A stretch of DNA of 64,000 nucleotides from Desulforhopalus sp. IMCC35007 (lineage in GTDB: Bacteria > Desulfobacterota > Desulfobulbia > Desulfobulbales > Desulfocapsaceae). The DNA lies in the NCBI RefSeq assembly GCF_005116575.1, contig NZ_SWCN01000001.1, forward strand, positions 1 to 64,000, read 5' to 3'. The notes below the pieces were generated by a model. The model was given only the letters and a program-made list of their open reading frames with translations, was not told the DNA's origin and searched no databases. A program made the translations under genes and the position numbers. Shown one piece after another: positions 36,145 through 45,949 of this stretch (positions are counted from its first letter, which is position 1; each line of letters begins with the position of its first letter).

Positions 36145-37443
36145 ATGAGTGATACAACGGAAACGTATAAACATGAAGTTCATCTGAACATTAATGTTAG
36201 AGGCCTCTCCCTTTCTCCGACTCTAGAGATCAATGAAACCAGCCGCCGTTTAGTAAAAGAAGGCAAGACAATTTATAAATTTGGCTTGGGGCAGTCACCT
36301 TTTCCTGTACCGGCTGAAGTTGTGGAGAGTCTCAGGGCCAGTGCCGGGGAAAAGGACTATCTTGCGGTTCGCGGACTCGAAGAATTACGGCAAACAATCT
36401 CAGGTTATTACCAGCGGGAGTATGGACTTCAGTTCGACTGGAAAAACATGCTGGTGGGGCCCGGGTCAAAAGAACTCATGTTTCTTTTACAGCTTGTCTA
36501 TTATGGCGATCTTATCATCCCCTTACCGAGCTGGGTTTCTTATGCGCCCCAGGCTAATATTGTCGGCAGGCCGGTTCGCTGGTTGAAGACGAATCAAAAC
36601 AATCACTGGTTAATCACCCCCGAAGATCTTGAACGGCTATGTAGGCAGGATCCTACGAAACCAAGAATACTCATTCTCAACTATCCAAACAATCCCACCG
36701 GTAAAAGCTATACCGAGTCCATGCTCAAAGATCTCGCAGATGTTGCACGAAAATACCATGTTATCGTGCTTTCCGATGAGATTTATGGCGAGGTTAATTT
36801 TGCTTTTTCCCACAGGTCTATTGCTCAATATTATCCTGAGGGGACAATTATCAGCAGTGGTCTCAGTAAGTGGTGTGGTGCGGGCGGATGGCGCCTTGGT
36901 ATCAATGTTTTTCCTGAACAGTTGACCTGGCTTTTGGATGCTATGTCCTCTGTTGCAAGTGAGACCTTTACCTCGACGAGTGCCCCCATTCAATATGCGG
37001 CAATAACAGCTTTTGAGGGTGGACCCTGGTTGAAGAGTTATCTGCAGGGGAGTCGGAAAATTCTGGCGGCTCTCGCTGACCGGGTTTATTCAGGCCTTAC
37101 CGGGGCCGGTGCCGATGTTGTCCGCGCTGATGGGGGGTTCTATCTCTTTCCCGATTTCTCGCCTTTTACAGACCGTCTCATGAAAAAAGAGATCTTTGAC
37201 AGTGAAACGCTCTGTACGACCATCCTTAAAGATACCGGGGTGGCGATGCTGCCAGGCTCTGCCTTTGGCCTTTCATCGGACAAGTATCTGGCCAGATTGG
37301 CATATGTTGACTTTGATGGAGCTGCAGCCCTTGACGCTCTCGGAGCAATGGCGGAAGACCAGTTACCAGACGAAGAATTTCTTGCAAGCTATTGTCCTAA
37401 GATTGTCAAAGCAACGGACCTTTTGTGCGACTGGCTTCGTTAG
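36145..37443 (+). CDS. class I/II pyridoxal-phosphate aminotransferase
   Basis: 432 residues. Fold-type I aminotransferase of the AspC-like group: LGQSPFPVPAEVVESL, DYLAVRGLEELRQTISGYY, ILILNYPNNPTGKSYTE, VLSDEIYGEV and the PLP-lysine loop SSGLSKWCGAGGWRLG. The C-terminus has the carboxylate-binding Arg region LARLAYVDFDG. The substrate amino acid is not determinable. Preceded by GGAGATCAGAG. Longer than the usual ~390 residues, mainly at the two ends. Confidence 0.9.
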   Translation: MSDTTETYKHEVHLNINVRGLSLSPTLEINETSRRLVKEGKTIYKFGLGQSPFPVPAEVVESLRASAGEKDYLAVRGLEELRQTISGYYQREYGLQFDWKNMLVGPGSKELMFLLQLVYYGDLIIPLPSWVSYAPQANIVGRPVRWLKTNQNNHWLITPEDLERLCRQDPTKPRILILNYPNNPTGKSYTESMLKDLADVARKYHVIVLSDEIYGEVNFAFSHRSIAQYYPEGTIISSGLSKWCGAGGWRLGINVFPEQLTWLLDAMSSVASETFTSTSAPIQYAAITAFEGGPWLKSYLQGSRKILAALADRVYSGLTGAGADVVRADGGFYLFPDFSPFTDRLMKKEIFDSETLCTTILKDTGVAMLPGSAFGLSSDKYLARLAYVDFDGAAALDALGAMAEDQLPDEEFLASYCPKIVKATDLLCDWLR

Positions 37444-37644
37444 GTCTCATTGAATTTCAGGTTTTCACCTTACTTCCCCACAGCGCACCCTGGGTTCCTT
37501 GCCTCCACTGTTTATTCCATGATATGGCGTAGACTCATGTCTCATCATGGCGCTGGCAATGGAGGAGGGCCTGGGATACACTGTCGCCAGGCTCTTATTG
37601 CCAAGCTTGTTCACCATTTTCTGTCTGCCTTTTGTAGGCTCACG

Positions 37645-38502
37645 ATGCGCTTTTCTTCCCATTTTCTGGTGAGTTTTCTCAGTGTTGTCTGGTCTGTTTC
37701 CGCCTCTTTAGCAGGTGAGGAGATGCGACGACAGGAAAAGCTTCCTCTGTACGAGTATGGTATTGTCGGCCTGACTGCTCAACTGCCTGACTATAGAGGT
37801 TCTGATGAATACACGACTTATGCTTTTCCTTTACCCTATTTTGTCTACAGAGGTGAGCGGCTCAAAGCCAGCAGAGACGGTGTGAGGGGGATTTTCTGGC
37901 GGAACAGGCACGTTGAGACTGATCTGTCTTTTTCCGGCAATCCACCGGTCTCCACTGATAACGAGGCGAGGGCAGGTATGGGTGAACTTGATGGTTTGGT
38001 CGAAGTCGGTCCTGCACTTCGATACTATTTCTATGAATACGGGGAGCGCGACTCTTTTTTTATTCAGTGGAATATCAGGGCCGCCTTCTCTTTTGGTTTT
38101 GACAGTGGGCTGGAGGTCTCTTACCAGGGACTTCTCTCGGACGTCTCTCTTGTCTTTGGGAATGCTTCACTTTTTCATGAGCAGAACATTAGATTTCATT
38201 TGAGCACCGGTCCCCAGTTTGCTGATAGTGGTCTGCACGGTTATTTCTATGAGGTGGCGCCTCAGTTTGTGACAGGGACGAGGGAGCGCTACAGTGCAGA
38301 ATCGGGTTATGGCGGCTGGCAGTTATCGGGATCAGTTGTTAAAGAACTGACGCCTGAGATTTGGTTGAGTTTGTATGGGCGCTGGATGAATTCCACTGGG
38401 GCTGTCTTTACAGACAGCCCCCTGGTGGAGACTGAGAATAACTATGTTATCGGAACCCTGCTGGTCTGGAAGTTCGGAGAGTCCGATGAACTGGAAAGGT
38501 AA
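37645..38502 (+). CDS. MipA/OmpV-like outer-membrane protein
   Basis: About 285 residues. Signal peptide (FLVSFLSVVWSVSASLA), then a beta-barrel with the family pattern LTAQLPDYRGSDEYTTYAFP near the N-terminus, alternating aromatic strands and C-terminal aromatic-rich strand GTLLVWKF. The family scaffolds murein-synthesising or -degrading enzymes or acts as a porin. The start at 37645 is chosen because it gives a signal peptide; the frame continues to 37450. Ends five bases before the convergent RND gene. Confidence 0.82.
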   Translation: MRFSSHFLVSFLSVVWSVSASLAGEEMRRQEKLPLYEYGIVGLTAQLPDYRGSDEYTTYAFPLPYFVYRGERLKASRDGVRGIFWRNRHVETDLSFSGNPPVSTDNEARAGMGELDGLVEVGPALRYYFYEYGERDSFFIQWNIRAAFSFGFDSGLEVSYQGLLSDVSLVFGNASLFHEQNIRFHLSTGPQFADSGLHGYFYEVAPQFVTGTRERYSAESGYGGWQLSGSVVKELTPEIWLSLYGRWMNSTGAVFTDSPLVETENNYVIGTLLVWKFGESDELER

Positions 38503-38507
38503 ATTCC

Positions 38508-41500
38508 TTAGAAAAGCCGGGCAACGCTTTTTTTGCAGTCATCAATAATGAGGTACAGGCAGGGAACAAGCGCCAGAGTGACAATCGTTGCAAAGAGGAT
38601 TCCAAACCCCAGTGATATGGCCATTGGAATCATAAAGCGAGCCTGTCGTGAGGTTTCAAAGATCATCGGTGCCAGGCCGCCAAAGGTTGTCAGAGTTGTC
38701 AACATGACGGGACGAAAGCGCCGGAGTCCTGCGGTCTTGATTGCCTCAAAAGAGTGGGTTCCCTTTCTTTTTTGTTTATTTGCGTAGTCAACAAGGACGA
38801 GAGAGTCGTTAACCACCACTCCTGAAAGCGCAACGACGCCCATCATACTCATCAGGCTTAGGTTGTAGTTCATGATCATATGGCCAAAGACGGCTCCAAT
38901 GATGCCAAAGGGAATGGCGATCATCACCACTATGGGTTGAATATAGCTGCGAAAGGGGATGGCGAGAAGAAAATAGATACCGCCAAGAGCAAAGAGAAAC
39001 CCAAAAAGAAGCTTGCCAACACTCTCTTTTCGATCTGCCTCTCTGCCACTGTAGCCATAAGAAAGGCCGGGGAATTTTTGGGCCAGTTCCGGAAGTATTG
39101 TTTCATCCAGAGTCGCAATGATGATTGGAGAGTCGCCAATGGGGTCGACGTTTGCTGAGACCGTGATAGTCCGCCTGGCGTTGTTTCGTGCGATTGTGGT
39201 GTAGGCCCGGCTTTTTTCAAGCGTTGCCACCTCTGCCAGGGGAACGTAGGTTGATGCCGGAGTGAGAATCAGAAGATTTTCCAGAGAATACTGGTTGGAG
39301 CGTTCTTCTTTGGGCAGACGGATTCTTACAGTGACCTCGTTGTTGCCTCGTTGTTGCCGTAACGCGATTGCTCCCTGGAAACTGTTGCGTATCTGCCTGC
39401 CGATTTCGCTGGAGGTCAGGCCGAGACTCTCCCCCCAGGGGTTGACCTGGTAATTGAACTGAATTTTCCCAGCCGAGTAACCACTGTCCACATCTTTGCT
39501 GGAGGAGAATTCTTCAAGCTTTTCGGCCAAGATAATACTTGCCTCATCAAGTATATGACTGTCTCTGTGGCGGAGTTCAATGGCGATTGCTGCACCTCCA
39601 CCTGGTCCTCCCCGGTCGGATTCATAGCGAATTGAGCTGAGACCGATGATAGAGCCGGTGGCCTTGCGCCAGGCCTGGGTTACGTCGCCTGTGCTCAACG
39701 GTCGGATATCCGGGGAGGTGAGATAGGCATTTACCTCTACCTCGTTGTCGTCTATCAGAGCGAAGGTTCCATCAAGCAGGTCTGTTCCACCATTATTTTT
39801 CGCAACTTCGTCTATCCCTGCAATGAGTCGTTCTCTAACCCGCACCATTTCGCTTAAAGGACTGCCATAGGGCAGGGTTGCGGTTACAACAGCGCGGTCA
39901 GACTCCACCCGGGGGGAGAGGATCATTCGTATCCTGCCGCTTTTAACGTAGGCTATGGTGACCACAAGAACAGCCATGAGGACAACAACAGCCAGGTATC
40001 TGACGCTGAGAATACGATCCAGAACTGGACCATAAACATTGTAAATAAAACGAAGCAGCAGATTGGCAAATTTCTGTTGAAATCGATGGATAGAACCAGC
40101 GATACTGCCTTTACCATTTTCTTTACTGTGGGCGAGGTGGGAGGGGAGTATATAAAGAGATTCAACCCATGAAATAAGAAATACCACAATAACGACAACG
40201 GGAATGACTCGCCAGACCTTACCCATGACGCCAGGTACAAATGCCATGGGTAGAAAAGCAATGATATTGGTGAGAATACTGAAGGTTATAGGTATGGCAA
40301 CATCTTTGGCCCCTTCAATAGCGGCATCCAGGTAGTTCATTCCTCTCTGGCGGTATTCGTATATATTTTCACCTGCGATGATGGCATCATCCACCACAAT
40401 TCCAAGGGCTATGATAAAGGCAAACATCGATATCATATTGATGGAAACATCAAAAAAAGGCAGGAAAAGAAGGGCTCCAAGGAAGGATATGGGAATGCCC
40501 ATGGTGACCCAGAATGCCAGCCTCATCTCAAGAAACAGGCCAAGCAACAGGAGAACGAGAAACAGACCAGCATAGGCGTTTTTTAAGAGGAGCTGCAGCC
40601 GCTGTTTATAGACATCTGAGCGGTCACTGCTAATTGCCCAGTGGATATCAGGTGGAATAGTATTTTGAATCTCTTCCATTGCCTTGTGGGTTACATCGGA
40701 AACCCCAATTGGCGTCTCCTGACCAACCCGGTAAACGTAGAGCTGGATTGATGGCTGGTTGTTGAAGGTGCCAAACCTGCTGGAATCTTCGAAGCCGTCC
40801 CGCACAGTTGCGATATCTTCAAGAAAGAGCATTGTCCCGTCTTTGCTGCTGATGATGGGAATTCGGGCAAACTCTTTTGCCCATTCACTTTTGTTTTTTA
40901 CCCGCAGGAGGATTTCTCCTCCACTTGTTTCGAGTTTACCTCCCGGTATCTCAACTGAACTTTTGGCGATACTAGCGGCAACAGAAGCAATCGAGAGATT
41001 GTATTTTCGCAGGGTATCTGTGGGGATTGAGATTTCGATCTCATAATCCCTGACCCCACGCAAATCTATCTGGGTAATACCATCTTCCTGCAGCAGCTGG
41101 TCGCGGACGTCTTCGGCTGCTTTTCGCAAGGTTTTTTCGGGGACATCTCCATAGATGTTGAGCTGTAATACCTGGCGTTTTATTGCGGCAATGGAGATGG
41201 TCGGGTCTTCAGCATCTTCAGGGAAGGTTGTGATACGATCAACTTCCTGCTGGATGTCCTGCATCAGTTTCTGCGGATCTGCCTCGTCGCTCAGTTCGGC
41301 GACAATACTGGCCGATCCTTCATTTGCCGTGGCGGTAATCTCCTTGACCCCCTCAATTCCCTGTATGGCTTCCTCTACAGCGAGGATAATCCCCTGTTCA
41401 ACCTCTTCGGGACTCGCCCCCGGGTAGCTCACAGATATGGTGATGTTGTCGAGTTCAAAGGCGGGAAAAACTTCCCGGGTAATTTTGGAGCTCATAAAAA

Positions 41501-41603
41501 TTCCGCCGATCATAAGAATGAGCATGAGCAGGTTTGGTGTTACCCTGTTATGGATCATCCAGGTGATTGGTCCATTATTATGCGGGGACTCTGTTGTGCT
41601 CAC
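38508..41603 (-). CDS. RND efflux transporter, inner-membrane pump
   Basis: 1031 residues. AcrB/MdtB-like HAE1-type proton-driven pump with twelve membrane helices in two halves. The first half has VTPNLLMLILMIGGIFMS, large periplasmic loop, then the TM4 motif ALGIVVDDAIIAGENI containing the proton-relay aspartates; the second half has MGVVALSGVVVNDSLVLVDY. Its start overlaps the membrane-fusion-protein stop by four bases. Substrate unknown; drugs, bile acids and metals are all possible, although the IVVDD sequence fits multidrug rather than metal pumps. Confidence 0.93.
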   Translation of the reverse strand: MSTTESPHNNGPITWMIHNRVTPNLLMLILMIGGIFMSSKITREVFPAFELDNITISVSYPGASPEEVEQGIILAVEEAIQGIEGVKEITATANEGSASIVAELSDEADPQKLMQDIQQEVDRITTFPEDAEDPTISIAAIKRQVLQLNIYGDVPEKTLRKAAEDVRDQLLQEDGITQIDLRGVRDYEIEISIPTDTLRKYNLSIASVAASIAKSSVEIPGGKLETSGGEILLRVKNKSEWAKEFARIPIISSKDGTMLFLEDIATVRDGFEDSSRFGTFNNQPSIQLYVYRVGQETPIGVSDVTHKAMEEIQNTIPPDIHWAISSDRSDVYKQRLQLLLKNAYAGLFLVLLLLGLFLEMRLAFWVTMGIPISFLGALLFLPFFDVSINMISMFAFIIALGIVVDDAIIAGENIYEYRQRGMNYLDAAIEGAKDVAIPITFSILTNIIAFLPMAFVPGVMGKVWRVIPVVVIVVFLISWVESLYILPSHLAHSKENGKGSIAGSIHRFQQKFANLLLRFIYNVYGPVLDRILSVRYLAVVVLMAVLVVTIAYVKSGRIRMILSPRVESDRAVVTATLPYGSPLSEMVRVRERLIAGIDEVAKNNGGTDLLDGTFALIDDNEVEVNAYLTSPDIRPLSTGDVTQAWRKATGSIIGLSSIRYESDRGGPGGGAAIAIELRHRDSHILDEASIILAEKLEEFSSSKDVDSGYSAGKIQFNYQVNPWGESLGLTSSEIGRQIRNSFQGAIALRQQRGNNEVTVRIRLPKEERSNQYSLENLLILTPASTYVPLAEVATLEKSRAYTTIARNNARRTITVSANVDPIGDSPIIIATLDETILPELAQKFPGLSYGYSGREADRKESVGKLLFGFLFALGGIYFLLAIPFRSYIQPIVVMIAIPFGIIGAVFGHMIMNYNLSLMSMMGVVALSGVVVNDSLVLVDYANKQKRKGTHSFEAIKTAGLRRFRPVMLTTLTTFGGLAPMIFETSRQARFMIPMAISLGFGILFATIVTLALVPCLYLIIDDCKKSVARLF

Positions 41604-42862
41604 TGGGTTTTCTCCATTGCTGATTTAGGTGGGTTCTTCGGGGTTGTGTTGTTCCCAGGAAGCTGTAGTGGCATGCCGTTGGCGGCGTTGGAGAGTTGCG
41701 AGGTTATCAGGAGCGAACCCGGTTCAAGGTTTGAGCTGATGTAGACTTTGTCTCTTGTTCGTGCCAGAACATCAACCGGTCTTATTTCCAGAGTGTTCTC
41801 TGTAGAAAAGAGCCAGAGGGTATCGTTTTCGTGGAGATGATTGCGGTCTATGACGTAGACATCATTTAGTTTTCTGCCCTGAAAGATGACCTGTACAAAA
41901 GATCCGAGCAACAGTTTAGGTTGTTGGCTGTTTTCAGGCGTCAGTGCGAGGGGGTCGTTCACGGCAACATAGAGTACTGCCATCCTGCCTTCCGTTTCAA
42001 GGTCCGCTGCAAGGCGTATGACTCTTCCAGCCCGTTGAGCCGTGCTTTTATTTTTATTCTCTAAAAAAATAAGTGCGCTGGAACCGGTATCAGAAGTCGT
42101 CCCGGGGATATTAAGCCATTGCAGCTGGCTTACAGGTACACTCACTTTTATCCAGAACTGGTCAGTTCCTGCGATTTGAGCCAGTGGGGAGCCAGAACTT
42201 ACTCTGGAACCGATATTCACAGATCTTGAAAGAATAACCCCGTTAAATGGAGCGGTAACTTCCGTTCTTGCCAGATCAATTTCAGCCTTTTTCAGTTTAG
42301 CTTTAGCGTTTTCAACATTGGCTTTTGCTATGCCAAGTTGAGGTTCTCTCAACATAAGCTTTTTTTCTGTATCACTTACCTTTTGTCCGAGTATCTCAAA
42401 CTCTTTCACGGCAATACGTTGGTTGCCCATTTCAAGAACAAGGTCGCTGTAGGCCTTTTCCAGGTCACTTTTCAGTTGCAGAATGGTGATCTCGTAATCG
42501 GTGGGGTCTATGGAGACGAGATGATCACCCTTTTTAAAGTATCCACCTGGTACCATGTCAGGGCTCATCCTGATGACTTCACCACTGACCTGGGGGGAAA
42601 GTTGCACTTCTCTGGCGCTTCCAACCGTCCCCATGGCATCAAATTCATAGATGATGTCCTGGGGGCTGATAGAGCGTGCTGTGACCAGCGGGGCAATGGG
42701 CATACGCTCGCGTGGCTTGGCCTTTGGAGGTGTTTTTATATAGTACGAGGCAAGGGCTGCCGCCCCGACGATGACTATGATTGCGAGTAGAATCTGTAAT
42801 AGGGTTCGTCCAGTGCTGGCTTTTACTGGGGTGTCGCCAGTTGGTGCAGGATTCGAGCTCAT
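41600..42862 (-). CDS. RND efflux periplasmic adaptor (membrane fusion protein)
   Basis: 420 residues. One N-terminal membrane helix (LLQILLAIIVIVGAAALASYY), a lipoyl-like/barrel-sandwich domain (GTVGSAREVQLSPQVSGEVI; RTEVTAPFNGVILSRSVNIG), a coiled-coil hairpin (about residues 130-200) and a beta-barrel domain. Connects the pump and the outer-membrane channel. Middle gene of the outer-membrane factor/adaptor/pump operon; overlaps the pump gene by four bases. Confidence 0.92.
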   Translation of the reverse strand: MSSNPAPTGDTPVKASTGRTLLQILLAIIVIVGAAALASYYIKTPPKAKPRERMPIAPLVTARSISPQDIIYEFDAMGTVGSAREVQLSPQVSGEVIRMSPDMVPGGYFKKGDHLVSIDPTDYEITILQLKSDLEKAYSDLVLEMGNQRIAVKEFEILGQKVSDTEKKLMLREPQLGIAKANVENAKAKLKKAEIDLARTEVTAPFNGVILSRSVNIGSRVSSGSPLAQIAGTDQFWIKVSVPVSQLQWLNIPGTTSDTGSSALIFLENKNKSTAQRAGRVIRLAADLETEGRMAVLYVAVNDPLALTPENSQQPKLLLGSFVQVIFQGRKLNDVYVIDRNHLHENDTLWLFSTENTLEIRPVDVLARTRDKVYISSNLEPGSLLITSQLSNAANGMPLQLPGNNTTPKNPPKSAMEKTQ

Positions 42863-42901
42863 GAAAATTTCGCCTTTGTTGGGAGTAAAGAATAAGGAAT
42901 G

Positions 42902-44266
42902 TTATTCAAGTGGGCCGCTGAGGGCTCGGTATAGTGCTATGCGGTTACCGAGAAGTGAGAGCCTTGTACTGACAATTGATCGCTGGAGATTTTGTTGAGA
43001 GATCAGAGCAAGCAGTACTCTCTGGTAATCTTCCACTCCCTGCCTGTATCTGTGGCCGACATGTTCTACTGTTTCGGCTGCCAGCTGCAGCTGTATCTTC
43101 TCGCTTTCAAGGGACAGGAGTTGTTCCTTTTCACGGACAAGAGCATCTTCTACCTCAGTCATTGCCTCAAGAATGACCTGGCTGTAGGTGTTGAGCTGTT
43201 GGCGTGCAACCGACTCGGTTCTTGTCACCTCAGCCTTTCGATAGCCTCCATCAATAATCGGGGCAAAGAGATTGGCAGCCAAGGTACTGAACCAGTCAGA
43301 AAAGAGATCTTTTGCTGAACTGCCATAGGTCGTAAGCTCTGCGGAGAGACTGAGGCGGGGAAAGCGGTTGGCGACCGCCGCCGCGGCCTTTTGATCGGTT
43401 GCCTGGAGGGTTAAAAAGCTGCTTTGCACGTCTGGTCTTCGTTGCAGCAGATCAAGCGGCAGGCCCGCTTCCGGCAGTGGTGGTAAGTCCGGCAAGGCCT
43501 GTTGGGTGTCTGTATAGGCAGAAGTTGTCGCCTGCGGAGGGTTGCCGAGAAGTATTGAAAGTTGATGATCGAGGACTCGTTTGCTGGCTCTGAGTGTAGC
43601 AAGAGAGCCATTGTTGCTTTCAATCAGCTGGCGCTGTTGAAGGACATCGGAAATGTCGGTTTTCCCAGAGCGAAACTGTGTGGTGATGACGTCGAGAACC
43701 TTTTCGTTGGTTTCTTTCTGTTCTGTGAGCAACTTGATCTGCTGGTGGGCTTCGGTTATCTGCAGCCAGACCAGGGCAACTTCAGCCGCAAGCGAGATCT
43801 GGGCTGTGTGAAAATCAGAGGTGGTCGCTTCCAGCTCAAGTAGTGCGGCATCTTTGGTGTTTTGCAGTCGACCCCAGAGATCGACTTCATAGGAGGCGGC
43901 AAGGTCCAGGGAAAAATAATTGGTTGTCTTGCCTGTCTGGTAGCTTCTCGTGAAAGATCCTGAACCCTCAGCGTCTAGTGAAGGAATGAGTGCGGCTCCG
44001 GCCTGTATGGCAACGGCCTGTGCCTGAGTAATCCGTTCCCTGGCTGCAAGTAAGGAGAAATTGTGGCTGAGAGCGTGGTCGATGACCTGATTGAGATCCG
44101 GGTCATCAAAGACCAGCCACCACCTGCCTTCAAGGGGAAGCTCTCCGCTGTCTGCAAAAGAGGCGGGGAGGGCCAAGGGATTTATGGAACGTTCAGGTAT
44201 TGATACACACCCTGAGAGGAACAGCAGACAATAAACAACGGCGTAAAGGAAATATTTCGGGATCAT
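42902..44266 (-). CDS. outer-membrane efflux lipoprotein (NodT/OprM family)
   Basis: About 454 residues. Lipobox LFLSGC after a short hydrophobic stretch, then two OEP domains with paired heptad-rich helices. The NodT/OprM features are clear: LPLEGRWWLVFDDPDLNQVI and ALSHNFSLLAARERI at the N-terminus, LLQRRPDVQ in the middle. ATG at 44266 preferred for signal-peptide placement; the frame goes to 44299. First gene of the efflux operon, 39 bases before the adaptor gene. No regulator is adjacent. Confidence 0.92.
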   Translation of the reverse strand: MIPKYFLYAVVYCLLFLSGCVSIPERSINPLALPASFADSGELPLEGRWWLVFDDPDLNQVIDHALSHNFSLLAARERITQAQAVAIQAGAALIPSLDAEGSGSFTRSYQTGKTTNYFSLDLAASYEVDLWGRLQNTKDAALLELEATTSDFHTAQISLAAEVALVWLQITEAHQQIKLLTEQKETNEKVLDVITTQFRSGKTDISDVLQQRQLIESNNGSLATLRASKRVLDHQLSILLGNPPQATTSAYTDTQQALPDLPPLPEAGLPLDLLQRRPDVQSSFLTLQATDQKAAAAVANRFPRLSLSAELTTYGSSAKDLFSDWFSTLAANLFAPIIDGGYRKAEVTRTESVARQQLNTYSQVILEAMTEVEDALVREKEQLLSLESEKIQLQLAAETVEHVGHRYRQGVEDYQRVLLALISQQNLQRSIVSTRLSLLGNRIALYRALSGPLE

Positions 44267-44450
44267 TCTACTGTGTGCGTGGCGATTGCGGCAAAGCATT
44301 TCTGAACCCCTTGTCTCCTAAAAAAAACGGTCCAGTAAGCGTGTACAGTCCTGCATGTACTGTCGTTATTGTACTCTTTGTAATCAACATGACACCTCAA
44401 TTTAAGAAATACCTCTGTTATACTTTTTTTGCATGGAGGTTCAAGATATA

Positions 44451-44612
44451 TCACTCCTCCTTCTCAATCTCCCGAACAGTAACATTTGAGCCTTGTGGAG
44501 GATGAATACAGCGGGACCTGTAGAGCATTTCCATCTGACTGAAAGCTTGTTCTATCTTGTCCTCATCACTGTGTTCCTGGTCATCTGGTCTGAAATCATC
44601 AGCTGTTGTCAT
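44451..44612 (-). CDS. small acidic protein of unknown function
   Basis: 53 residues starting MTTADDFRPDDQE, too short for most gene finders. The start is set by a perfect AGGAGG nine bases upstream of the ATG at 44612. The longer frame from 44636 would place the AGGAGG inside the gene. Highly charged with no hydrophobic segment. Unrecognised; lies downstream of the J-domain gene on the same strand, about 175 bases away. Confidence 0.55.
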   Translation of the reverse strand: MTTADDFRPDDQEHSDEDKIEQAFSQMEMLYRSRCIHPPQGSNVTVREIEKEE

Positions 44613-44786
44613 AGCCTTGTGCCTCCTGAGGGACATAATCGTGGTATCTGTTATTTCCTGTTCGTCGGAAAAGAAAATACGAATTTATAGTGGCAGAATC
44701 AAGCTTTAATGTTTTTACCTCTCTCTATTTTGTTCATCAGAGACTTTGTGTCAGAGGTCTTTTCTTGTTATTGATGCACTGAAACG

Positions 44787-45791
44787 CTATTTCTGTTGCA
44801 AAACAGTTGTATAGATTTGGGTAAGTACAATAAACTGTTCAGCATCCCCGCCTTGATCGGGGTGCAGTTCCAACGCCTTTTTACGGTAGAGACGGCTGAG
44901 TTCAGGTTTTGACATGCGTTTGAGTGCGGCATGAGAGATTCCAAAAAGTTTTGTAATTGCCTCCGGGCTCACCTGATTTTTTGGTTCTGGCCAGCGGAAG
45001 TTTCGGTGCTGGCCCATAAAGGTTCTGGCAAAATCTCTCTGAAAAGAAGGGCTGTGTGGGATATAATCAAAAAACATGCAGATATAGCGAAAAAGATGGG
45101 GGTGGAGAAAAGCTCCTGTCTCTTCACCTTTCCAGAAGGAGGCGTCTTTTTGCAGACGGCAGATTGCGCTGGTGAAGCTGTTTGCGACCTCTTTTCTGGC
45201 AAGAGCTTCGGGCAGCCAGGGCGCAAACGATTGGAGAAAGTCGTTTTTCAGGTTGAAGATTGCAAAGATGTATTGAAAATAACAACCCGGCTCCAGGGCT
45301 TTTTCTTCTGCCATAAAATAGAACTCTCGTTCATCACGGCTCTGGCCAAGCAGAGGCCTGCAGCATTTTTCGTGCAGTTTTGTCAGCCGGCTCTGATCGA
45401 CGGCTCCATAGCGGAGGTAATACAGTCTCCTCCGGTCAAAGATATGAATTTGTCCGTTTATAGCCTGGAGTTCTTCCGGAGTCAGCCTTCCTTTGTAGCT
45501 GGCTGTTCTGCCTTTGAAGGTAAGTAGTTGCTGTTGCACCATGGATGGAAAAAAATCAAAAAGCAGTTCTTCAAGTATTGGCTCAGGATTTTTGTTTGTG
45601 GTACCTGCAAGTGTCTTCAGCAGGTCTTCATCGAAAATGACGATATGATCATCGAAAATAGTGAAAAAATCGGAAGGGGTGTATCCCAGGTCAAAGAGTA
45701 CCTCGGAAATGTGGTTCCCCTCGCTGTTCTCAAGAGACCGACGAATCTGGTAGGAGGATCTTTCATTGCGTTTTAATGTAGCAAGGTACAT
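44787..45791 (-). CDS. protein with C-terminal J domain and unknown N-terminal domain
   Basis: 334 residues. The last ~60 residues form a J domain: LSRLYRKKALELHPDQGGDA with the HPD motif at 310-312, needed to stimulate DnaK. The first ~270 residues form a mixed domain I do not recognise (SLENSEGNHISEVLFDLGYT, FDRRRLYYLRYGAVDQSRL). This is the reverse of DnaJ order, where J comes first; there is no Gly/Phe or zinc-finger region. It is probably a specialised DnaK co-chaperone that delivers a specific client through its N-terminal part. Confidence 0.75.
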   Translation of the reverse strand: MYLATLKRNERSSYQIRRSLENSEGNHISEVLFDLGYTPSDFFTIFDDHIVIFDEDLLKTLAGTTNKNPEPILEELLFDFFPSMVQQQLLTFKGRTASYKGRLTPEELQAINGQIHIFDRRRLYYLRYGAVDQSRLTKLHEKCCRPLLGQSRDEREFYFMAEEKALEPGCYFQYIFAIFNLKNDFLQSFAPWLPEALARKEVANSFTSAICRLQKDASFWKGEETGAFLHPHLFRYICMFFDYIPHSPSFQRDFARTFMGQHRNFRWPEPKNQVSPEAITKLFGISHAALKRMSKPELSRLYRKKALELHPDQGGDAEQFIVLTQIYTTVLQQK

Positions 45792-45949
45792 GTCGGGCCT
45801 TTATGGATGGAGAATTTGGCATACTTTCCTGTCTATTGACAATATTCAAAGATTTGTTGATAATAGTTGATCCACATGTATGATGGGGCTCACCAAACTA
45901 TCGAACTTTCAATACATGTTAGTCATTTTATTTTCACTTTTTATATAAT

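Noticed and set aside
44931-45527. 198-codon plus-strand ORF
   Set aside because: Antisense to the J-domain gene; composition is that of a shadow frame.
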